Source of the DNA: Candidatus Levyibacteriota bacterium | Lineage (GTDB): Bacteria; Patescibacteriota; Microgenomatia; Levybacterales; UBA12049 | Reading direction: 5' to 3' | DNA: 15,980 nt | NCBI GenBank assembly: GCA_018061205.1 | Contig: JAGOUP010000006.1 | Span: forward strand, 1-15,980 | In this document: positions 6,948-11,411 of the stretch, piece by piece | Layout of the letters: each line of letters begins with the position of its first letter | Numbering within the stretch: position 1 is the first letter of the stretch | The notes under the pieces: model-generated | The model's database searches: none | The model's input: the letters and a program-made list of their open reading frames with translations, nothing else | Told to the model about the DNA's origin: nothing | Translations under genes and position numbers: made by a program

Positions 6948-7019
6948 GCCGATGTAGCTCAGAAGTAGAGCAATGCTTTTGTAAAGCATGGGTCGGGATT
7001 GCGATATTCCCCATCGGCT
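6948..7019 (+). tRNA. tRNA-Thr(TGT)
   Basis: 72 nt. The acceptor stem GCCGATG/CATCGGC is perfect with discriminator T7019, and CCA is not encoded. The D stem is GCTC/GAGC. The anticodon stem ATGCT/AGCAT encloses TTTGTAA, anticodon TGT (Thr). Two oddities: the D loop AGAAGTA lacks the GG pair (G18G19), and the T arm GGGAT-TGCGATA-TTCCC has a T-T at the normally G-C closing pair and G instead of T at position 55. Both changes affect the tertiary elbow. It still folds as a cloverleaf and heads a conserved tRNA cluster, so it is probably functional. Confidence 0.85.
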
Positions 7020-7031
7020 CAAGCCTATAGT

Positions 7032-7046
7032 AGTAAATGATTTACT
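7032..7046. repeat. 15-nt perfect palindrome in front of the homing endonuclease gene
   Basis: AGTAAAT-G-ATTTACT forms a 7+1+7 palindrome ending one base before the preferred start codon (ATG 7048) and 12 nt after the tRNA-Thr end. It could be an operator or a protein-binding half-site pair; as RNA its loop would be too small unless the inner pairs open. Confidence 0.4.
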
Positions 7047-7047
7047 C

Positions 7048-7821
7048 ATGAATCTGTTTTACTCAGATATTTTATATAAGCAAAAACAAGCGGAGATAAG
7101 CAAAAATAATTGGAAAAAAGGCCTTTATGCTTCTTTAATAACCCCCTTAGAGACACGTAATTGTAAAAATACACGCTGTACAAAATCATTCTTAATTAAG
7201 CCTTGGGATCCCAAAAAATTTTGTAGTAGAAGTTGCGCAGCAACTTTTAATAATACAAATCGTATACATTCCAAAGAAACAAAAAATAAGATTGCTTTTG
7301 CCATGCAAAAATATACAAGTCCATTCAAGGGAGTTGAGAAAGTTACTCGAGTTATAAAAATATGTTTTAATTGCAAAAAAGAATTTAAAGTTTTACCTTA
7401 TTTAGCAAAAAAACGGAAGTTCTGTAGTAATGCATGTGTCATGTACGTGGTGGGAAGACTAACGACGTCTCCAAAAGCTTCTAAAGGGAAACCTGGTATC
7501 AGAATAGATATAGATCCTACTATTTGCTTTTACAGCACGTGGGAAGCAAATATTGCTCGTGTATTTACTCTCGTTGGGATCGATTGGCAATTTGGTCCAA
7601 CAATTTTTGACTTAGATGGTCATACGTATAGACCTGATTTTTACCTTCCTGAAGACAATATGTATATTGAAGTTAAAAATTTCATGGCACCTTATTCACT
7701 TCAGAGAGATACGTCATTTCGCAAGAAATTTCCTAATATCAAACTTGAGGTACTGGGAAAAAAAGAATATAAGGAAATTGAAGAATATTATAAACCACTA
7801 ATAGATCATTGGGAATCGTAA
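7048..7821 (+). CDS. Free-standing homing-type endonuclease: zinc fingers, NUMOD3, PD-(D/E)XK nuclease
   Basis: 257 aa from ATG 7048. The frame is open back to an ATG at 6988, but that lies inside tRNA-Thr, so 7048 is the first usable start. Order of parts: a Cys4 cluster (C39, C44, C59, C63); a NUMOD3-like motif at 75-88 (SKETKNKIAFAMQK), a DNA-binding helix common in homing nucleases; a second Cys4 cluster (C106, C109, C126, C130). The nuclease domain is at about 150-257, with helix Glu166 (STWEANIARVF), YRPDFYLP (Asp197) and YIEVK (Glu208/Lys210), the PD-(D/E)XK core of Vsr/EDxHD-like enzymes. The gene sits between two tRNA genes that are normally adjacent, with no intron or host ORF around it. 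No Shine-Dalgarno is visible. An intact nuclease with an intergenic tRNA-locus target is the likeliest role. Confidence 0.75.
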   Translation: MNLFYSDILYKQKQAEISKNNWKKGLYASLITPLETRNCKNTRCTKSFLIKPWDPKKFCSRSCAATFNNTNRIHSKETKNKIAFAMQKYTSPFKGVEKVTRVIKICFNCKKEFKVLPYLAKKRKFCSNACVMYVVGRLTTSPKASKGKPGIRIDIDPTICFYSTWEANIARVFTLVGIDWQFGPTIFDLDGHTYRPDFYLPEDNMYIEVKNFMAPYSLQRDTSFRKKFPNIKLEVLGKKEYKEIEEYYKPLIDHWES

Positions 7822-7823
7822 GC

Positions 7824-7852
7824 TTCACTTTTGCTTCTAAATTGTGTAAAAT
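7824..7852 (+). promoter_or_regulatory. Promoter of tRNA-Tyr
   Basis: TTCACT (7824-7829), a 17-nt spacer and TAAAAT (7847-7852). The expected start is about 7859, four bases before the tRNA. This gives tRNA-Tyr its own promoter downstream of the inserted endonuclease. Confidence 0.45.
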
Positions 7853-7862
7853 GAGAAAACTT

Positions 7863-7946
7863 GCTGGATTCGCATAGCGGCAATTGCTCGTGACTGTAGA
7901 TCACGCGGTCGAAAGGCCTACGGGGGTTCGAGTCCCTCATCCAGCA
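7863..7946 (+). tRNA. tRNA-Tyr(GTA)
   Basis: 84 nt, class II. The acceptor stem GCTGGAT/ATCCAGC is perfect with discriminator A7946 and no encoded CCA. The anticodon stem CGTGA/TCACG encloses CTGTAGA, anticodon GTA (Tyr). A long variable arm follows, then a normal T loop TTCGAGT. The last 16 nt of the gene plus one base are repeated at 8028-8044 after a palindromic insertion. Confidence 0.93.
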
Positions 7947-8044
7947 CACTTCGGCAAGCTCAGTGCAAGCTAAGATTGTTGATGTATTTGTAGGGACGAG
8001 AAGTTTATCCTGAGCGAAGTCGAAGGAAGTCCCTCATCCAGCAC
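7931..8044. mobile_element. 80-bp palindromic insertion flanked by a 17-bp duplication of the tRNA-Tyr 3' end
   Basis: The 17-mer agtccctcatccagcac occurs at 7931-7947 (end of tRNA-Tyr) and exactly at 8028-8044. Between them lie 80 bp whose edges are repeat arms: acttcggcaagctcagtgc at the left and tcctgagcgaagtcgaagga at the right. The right arm begins and ends in TCCT/AGGA. No reading frame of note is present. The layout fits a small non-autonomous element that inserted into, and duplicated or restored, the tRNA end. Slippage duplication is the alternative. Confidence 0.55.
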
Positions 8045-8064
8045 CGCGTCAAACGCGGCTTCGC

Positions 8065-8136
8065 GCCGACATAGCTTAGTGGTAAAGCACTTCATTGGTA
8101 ATGAAGAGACCGTGAGTCCGATCCTCACTGTCGGCT
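8065..8136 (+). tRNA. tRNA-Thr(GGT)
   Basis: 72 nt. The acceptor stem GCCGACA/TGTCGGC has discriminator T8136 and no encoded CCA. The D arm is GCTTAGTGGTAAAGC. The anticodon stem CTTCA/TGAAG encloses TTGGTAA, anticodon GGT (Thr). The T arm GTGAG-TCCGATC-CTCAC pairs perfectly but carries C instead of T at position 55. With the TGT isoacceptor at 6948 this covers the four Thr codons. Confidence 0.92.
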
Positions 8137-8149
8137 CAGAATCTCTCTC

Positions 8150-8179
8150 TTGCCATCCTAGCCTCATTTCCTGTATAAT
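8150..8179 (+). promoter_or_regulatory. rpmG promoter
   Basis: TTGCCA (8150-8155), an 18-nt spacer and a perfect TATAAT (8174-8179). Only 8 nt separate the -10 box from the rpmG ATG (8188), so the mRNA should start at or next to the start codon. Confidence 0.65.
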
Positions 8180-8187
8180 ACTATTCT

Positions 8188-8361
8188 ATGGCAAAAAGCG
8201 AACAACGAATGACAATAGCCCTCGTATGTACTGTGTGTAAAAGCAGAAATTATTTGACGCAGAGAAACAAGATCAACACTGTTGATAAACTCGCATTGAA
8301 AAAATTCTGCAACAACTGTAAAAAAAGAACAGACCATAAAGAAAACGACAAGCTAAAATAG
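8188..8361 (+). CDS. rpmG: Ribosomal protein bL33
   Basis: A 57-aa small basic protein of the large ribosomal subunit. It reads MAKSEQRMTIALVCTVCKSR at the start, then a RNYLTQRNK-like segment, LALKKF and a C-terminal CNNCKKRTDHKE. This is the bL33 pattern at normal length. It is the zinc-binding (C+) form, with two CxxC pairs (C14/C17, C41/C44). The gene lies between tRNA-Thr(GGT) and tRNA-Trp, a classic rpmG position. No Shine-Dalgarno is visible, and the -10 box lies 8 nt upstream, suggesting a leaderless message. A rho-independent terminator follows at 8397. Confidence 0.95.
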   Translation: MAKSEQRMTIALVCTVCKSRNYLTQRNKINTVDKLALKKFCNNCKKRTDHKENDKLK

Positions 8362-8362
8362 T

Positions 8363-8447
8363 ATTTCGTATCTAGTATTTTGTATTTAGCAAATTGCACC
8401 CTAAGGGGTGTTTTTTTATACTTTTTCCTTTATTCTGAATACGAAAT
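8363..8447. repeat. 85-bp segment with 9-bp inverted ends around the rpmG terminator
   Basis: ATTTCGTAT (8363-8371) and ATACGAAAT (8439-8447) are perfect inverted repeats. The left end continues as tctagtattttgtatttagc, a TA-rich tract. The segment encloses the rpmG terminator. It may be a small repeat element or chance; no second copy is seen in the window. Confidence 0.3.
8397..8417 (+). terminator. Rho-independent terminator after rpmG
   Basis: CACCC (8397-8401) and GGGTG (8406-8410) form a 5-bp GC-rich stem with a TAAG loop, followed at once by seven T residues (8411-8417). It lies 35 nt after the rpmG stop. Confidence 0.8.
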
Positions 8448-8451
8448 GCTG

Positions 8452-8457
8452 TATACT
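8452..8457 (+). promoter_or_regulatory. -10 box of tRNA-Trp
   Basis: TATACT lies 10 nt before tRNA-Trp, just after the rpmG terminator. The matching -35 region (TTTATT, 8429-8434) is weak. Confidence 0.4.
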
Positions 8458-8467
8458 ACAACCACCT

Positions 8468-8538
8468 AGGGGTGTGGTGAAATGGTATCACAAAGGTCTC
8501 CAAAACCTTTTTTCACGGTTCGAGTCCGTGCACCCCTG
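8468..8538 (+). tRNA. tRNA-Trp(CCA)
   Basis: 71 nt. The acceptor stem AGGGGTG/CACCCCT has discriminator G8538, as expected for Trp, and no encoded CCA. The D arm is GTGAAATGGTATCAC. The anticodon stem AAGGT/ACCTT encloses CTCCAAA, anticodon CCA. The T arm CACGG-TTCGAGT-CCGTG is normal. In many bacteria this gene is followed by secE-nusG; here an unrelated gene follows. Confidence 0.94.
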
Positions 8539-8556
8539 CTTCATTTCTGCTTTTTT

Positions 8557-8565
8557 TGATATAAT
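8557..8565 (+). promoter_or_regulatory. Extended -10 element of the 8574 gene
   Basis: TGATATAAT is a perfect extended -10. It ends 8 nt before ATG 8574, and there is no Shine-Dalgarno, so a leaderless transcript is predicted. Confidence 0.6.
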
Positions 8566-8573
8566 TCCCCTTT

Positions 8574-9188
8574 ATGAGTGAACATGCTCCATTACATTAT
8601 GTACCTTCACAAGAAGCGGTTGCTGATGCTGTTCTCATGTCACAGGCTCATTTATTACTAAAAAGCACAGTAGATTATTCATCATATGACTCCGAAACTG
8701 CCCTAGAAAAAGCAACCAATGACAAGTGTGCAAAAGCAGCTGTTTATTCTCTTTATTATCTTTATAAGAATTACTCCTACTTATTTCCTAAAATGGCAAT
8801 ATTAGGTACAAATAGTGTTAACTTTTCCAGATATCCTGAAAGCTCACCACTACGGAATGACTGGGAACATCATAAGTATTTTCTTGTTCAAGATACTTCA
8901 GGGATGTGGTTTACAGCGAGCCCTGGTAATTATTCAAAAGAAAACCCAGAATACACCAAACCATTTGCATCAAAAAATCTCTCTAAAATAATGCACCATA
9001 TTGAAAGTAGAGATGGTGGCGTATGGCCATCCGCAAAATTCTTAGATATGTCATTAAGTCAGAATTATAACGCTCCTACTATCGATAGTAATCTTGATAC
9101 TATAACATTTCATTTCACCCTTCTTGAAAAAATGCATGACGACGAAAATGTAGTACCACTAGTAACTACTTTTAAAACAATGGACTGA
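8574..9188 (+). CDS. Unrecognised 204-aa protein, possible Cys-His-Asp fold
   Basis: I do not recognise a family. There is no signal peptide or membrane segment, so it is probably cytoplasmic. One cysteine is present in the whole chain (C52), at the head of a helix-like stretch (KCAKAAVYSLYYLYK). HHKYFLVQD (99-107) follows about 47 residues later with the look of a beta-strand starting at His and ending in Asp, then GMWFTASPGNY. Cys on a helix followed by His on a strand and Asp is the order used by papain-like and transglutaminase-like folds, but this is a weak inference without alignment. The start at ATG 8574 is supported by a TATAAT 8 nt upstream. It occupies the place where secE-nusG often follows tRNA-Trp. 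Confidence 0.6.
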   Translation: MSEHAPLHYVPSQEAVADAVLMSQAHLLLKSTVDYSSYDSETALEKATNDKCAKAAVYSLYYLYKNYSYLFPKMAILGTNSVNFSRYPESSPLRNDWEHHKYFLVQDTSGMWFTASPGNYSKENPEYTKPFASKNLSKIMHHIESRDGGVWPSAKFLDMSLSQNYNAPTIDSNLDTITFHFTLLEKMHDDENVVPLVTTFKTMD

Positions 9189-9216
9189 GAACGAAGCTTG
9201 CTTACCTCTTTCTTTC

Positions 9217-9222
9217 TTGACA
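9217..9222 (+). promoter_or_regulatory. -35 box before the YggT-like gene
   Basis: A perfect TTGACA with a poor -10 candidate (TGATGA-like, 9240-9245) 17 nt later. The GGAGG at 9247-9251 touches the start codon with one base between, too close for standard Shine-Dalgarno use. Confidence 0.35.
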
Positions 9223-9252
9223 TAGTTGTTTTGGTTGTGTGATGATGGAGGT

Positions 9253-9705
9253 ATGGAACAGGTAACGAAAGAAATGCAAGAAGTAACTACTGTTGAAACA
9301 GCCGCACCACAACAAGTGGTCAAAACCACAACTAGAGTAGTTCCTCCACCAGTGATGAGTGAACATCCACAAAAAGTATTTGAAAAGAAAAAGACTATTT
9401 TTCAAACACACCAAATCATCTGGTATATCGTCGGTGTTATCGAGGTGCTTCTCGGATTTCGTATGGCACTCAAAGCGCTCGGTGCTAATCAAACGAGCTT
9501 TTTTACCAGTATGATCTATACACTCAGTGATCCACTCGTTCTTCCTTTTAGCGGCATCTTACCCACATCAGGAACCATCACAGCTACATTTGAATGGTCA
9601 ACCATCATTGCAGCAGTTGTCTATTTGATTCTGGCTCTGGGTATAACGGAATTGATACGACTTTTGAAGCCTGTAACTCCTGATGAGGTAGAACATACAG
9701 TGTAA
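9253..9705 (+). CDS. YggT-like small membrane protein
   Basis: 150 aa from ATG 9253. A hydrophilic, Thr/Val/Pro-rich N-terminal tail (1-48) is probably cytoplasmic. The first membrane helix is at about 54-75 and a second at 115-138. Between them, YTLSDPLVLPFSGILP (89-104) fits the 'xxPxxxPFxxxLP' signature of YggT/CCB3-family membrane proteins, whose bacterial role is linked to envelope and division functions but is not well defined. A TTG at 9226 would add nine residues, but ATG 9253 is preferred because the extension lies in the promoter region and looks non-coding. The plus-strand neighbours have their own promoters, so this is probably a single-gene unit. Confidence 0.65.
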   Translation: MEQVTKEMQEVTTVETAAPQQVVKTTTRVVPPPVMSEHPQKVFEKKKTIFQTHQIIWYIVGVIEVLLGFRMALKALGANQTSFFTSMIYTLSDPLVLPFSGILPTSGTITATFEWSTIIAAVVYLILALGITELIRLLKPVTPDEVEHTV

Positions 9706-9741
9706 TTTCTATTCTTCCTCTTTTTAATATCTTGCTATTCC

Positions 9742-9750
9742 TGATATAAT
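9742..9750 (+). promoter_or_regulatory. Extended -10 element of the 9759 gene
   Basis: TGATATAAT, identical to the element at 8557-8565, ends 8 nt before ATG 9759. The spacing predicts a leaderless message. Confidence 0.6.
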
Positions 9751-9758
9751 CTATACCT

Positions 9759-10529
9759 ATGTCCATTCTTTTTTCTGTCGGGTCTATCAAGCATACATCT
9801 ATTGAAGAACAAATCATCTTTGCAAAAGAAGCAGGATTTGATGGCATAGATTATTTACAGCAATTTCAGGATATCTTCGTCATACCACGGCATATCCTCG
9901 CCCTCACAAAAAAACACAAGATACGCATCAAAGCAGTCCATATTCCCCTCCCTCTGGTCCTTTTTACACCATTTTTTTTACAACAACGTGTTATAGAAAG
10001 TCTGAAACACTTTCCGCATATGGAACTGTTCAATATCCATTTGAGTAGTTTGCGTAACCCGTTTCAAAGAAACATACAAAATATAGAAAATTTTTTTCAC
10101 CTGGCAAAAAAACATCGTATCAAAATTTCCTGTGAGAGCAATTCAAACGAATATCTCATCCCTGATTATTATCCAAAAGAAACCTATGATCCAAAAACAT
10201 TTGCCGCTTTCTGTAAGCAACACAATATCCCCATGACCGTTGATGTATCACATATCGCTTCCTGGAAAGAGAATATTGTCGACTTTTTTCAAAAAAATGC
10301 AGCAAATATCAGTCTCTTTCATCTCAGTGATATGACACACAGAAACCATCATCAACCATTTGGAAAAGGGAATTTACCGCTAAAAGAACTCTTTAAAGAA
10401 ATGAAAAGAATGAAATACAAAGGTATGATTGTATTTGAAATCTTCCATTTTCCCAAACACAATAACAAACAAGAAATACTCGCTGATATAAAGAAAAGTC
10501 TCAGTATGTTCAAAAAATACGCAATCTAG
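9759..10529 (+). CDS. Sugar-phosphate isomerase/epimerase-like TIM-barrel protein (AP endonuclease 2 superfamily)
   Basis: A 256-aa xylose-isomerase-like TIM barrel. It opens with a typical first strand and helix (FSVGSI, EEQIIFAKEAGFDGIDY). Likely metal ligands are seen in the expected order: His61 (KAVHIP), His94 (NIHLSS), Glu126 (SCESN), Asp162 and His165 (VDVSH), His188 and Asp191 (FHLSD), and Glu227 (VFEIFH). The ligand set and length (250-280 aa is usual) fit both sugar-phosphate isomerases/epimerases and endonuclease IV. The context gives no DNA-repair hint, so the isomerase-like label is the safer one. Codon use resembles the neighbours. The start is supported by an extended -10 box 8 nt upstream. 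Confidence 0.75.
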   Translation: MSILFSVGSIKHTSIEEQIIFAKEAGFDGIDYLQQFQDIFVIPRHILALTKKHKIRIKAVHIPLPLVLFTPFFLQQRVIESLKHFPHMELFNIHLSSLRNPFQRNIQNIENFFHLAKKHRIKISCESNSNEYLIPDYYPKETYDPKTFAAFCKQHNIPMTVDVSHIASWKENIVDFFQKNAANISLFHLSDMTHRNHHQPFGKGNLPLKELFKEMKRMKYKGMIVFEIFHFPKHNNKQEILADIKKSLSMFKKYAI

Positions 10530-10760
10530 TATCATACTAGTTGTGCAGTTATTACAACGTTTTCCAAGTACCTCTAAGACAAAACCCTCAATCAACTGAC
10601 AAAAAAACCTGTCTGGGAAATCGCATCATTTCTCCCCTTCAAAAATGTAGAAACATGGCCAATAGAAAAAAGTCTCTTTTTATATAAACTGACTAAGTAA
10701 CTTCTAGATTCTGAAATAAATTCAGCCCTAAAGGATCTTCGACATGACATAAGAGGAAAT
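10530..10760. other. 231-bp gap between convergent genes, no gene seen
   Basis: No open frame with family character is visible. A 7+1+7 palindrome (CTAGTAT-C-ATACTAG, 10526-10540) overlaps the isomerase stop codon but has no U-run. A decayed arm of the 11334-type repeat lies at 10706-10725. No clear terminator is seen for either gene. Confidence 0.5.
10706..10725. repeat. Decayed arm of the REP-like double-hairpin repeat
   Basis: AGATTCTGAAATAAATTCAG matches the complement of the first arm at 13085-13111 in 19 of 20 positions. The rest of the element is missing or scrambled, apart from a trailing ATGACAT at 10744-10750. Confidence 0.5.
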
Positions 10761-11315
10761 CTACTCCGGTTTCACAAAATGCTCTACGCATCGTGCTTCG
10801 TATAAGTCTTCTCCACCAATCACAATCGTTTTATCATCCTTTTTTGCAAAGCGATCACCGACTACCCGTTGTGTTCTCGTTGCATCTTTTTGACATACGA
10901 CACATCGTGCATGAAGTGTGACCACTTCATCTGCCATAGTCATCAAATCTGGTACTGATCCAAAAGGTTCTGCACGATAATTGGTGTCCAAGCCACTCGC
11001 AATAACAACAATTCCTTGTTCTCGCATCTTCTCAATCACCCCGATAATGGTTGGTTTGAAAAATTGTACTTCATCAATAAAAACTACCTCTTTATCATGT
11101 GCATCAATACGTGTAACATCGAGTGGCAATGCTTGTGATGGGAGTTGGAGCATATCATGCGAGGTGATGTAGTTTTTGGTATATCTATTATCTATCTCAG
11201 GATAAAAAATCTCGATTTTTTTTCCGATCGCTAATGCTTCTTGAGCCAATAGAATAAGTCGAGTTGTTTTCCCGCTAAACATGCAGCCAGTGATAACAGT
11301 GAGTTTCCCTTTCAT
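10761..11315 (-). CDS. tdk: Thymidine kinase (type II)
   Basis: A 184-aa cytosolic enzyme that phosphorylates thymidine to dTMP with ATP, a nucleoside salvage step that suits a reduced genome. The P-loop GCMFSGKT is at 10-17. Walker B with the catalytic base is FIDEVQFF (Asp81, Glu82). The lasso region carries YRAEPFGSVP (113-122). The structural zinc site is C138-x2-C141 and C176-x2-H179. Length and motif order are normal for the type II family. On the minus strand it is the last gene of the co-directional array, 96 nt after the FAD oxidase, and that gap contains a double-hairpin repeat. A TATAAT-like box lies only 2 nt before the ATG, too close to drive a transcript containing it; AGAGAG further upstream may be a weak Shine-Dalgarno. 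Confidence 0.95.
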   Translation of the reverse strand: MKGKLTVITGCMFSGKTTRLILLAQEALAIGKKIEIFYPEIDNRYTKNYITSHDMLQLPSQALPLDVTRIDAHDKEVVFIDEVQFFKPTIIGVIEKMREQGIVVIASGLDTNYRAEPFGSVPDLMTMADEVVTLHARCVVCQKDATRTQRVVGDRFAKKDDKTIVIGGEDLYEARCVEHFVKPE

Positions 11316-11333
11316 AAATTATACTCTCTTCAT

Positions 11334-11400
11334 TGTCATGCTGAACTTGTTTCAGCATCTCGTCCAGTAAATTAGATCCTGAAACAAGTTCAGGATGACA
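11334..11400. repeat. REP-like double-hairpin repeat, copy 1
   Basis: Arms at 11334-11360 and 11374-11400 are inverted copies (25 of 27 positions). Each arm is also its own hairpin: ATGCTGAA with TTTCAGCAT, and ATCCTGAA with TTCAGGAT. The two differences between arms are a paired G-C to C-G swap that keeps both hairpins intact. It lies 11 bp after the FAD oxidase stop and 18 bp before the tdk start. It may act as a terminator, as an mRNA-stabilising structure, or as a mobile repeat. Confidence 0.8.
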
Positions 11401-11411
11401 ACCATAAAGGA

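Noticed and set aside
6632..7022. Group I or group II intron carrying the endonuclease.
   Set aside because: No recognisable intron core elements were seen, both tRNAs are uninterrupted, and the structured RNA closes on itself 100 nt before the tRNA.
6988..7047. Endonuclease start at ATG 6988.
   Set aside because: This codon lies in the anticodon-stem region of tRNA-Thr(TGT); the encoded residues are tRNA sequence.
7931..8044. CRISPR-like repeat, because of the direct repeat with a spacer-sized gap.
   Set aside because: There are only two copies, and one is the tRNA end itself.
9226..9252. TTG start for the YggT-like protein.
   Set aside because: A rare start codon that begins 4 nt after a TTGACA box; ATG 9253 gives a normal N-terminus.
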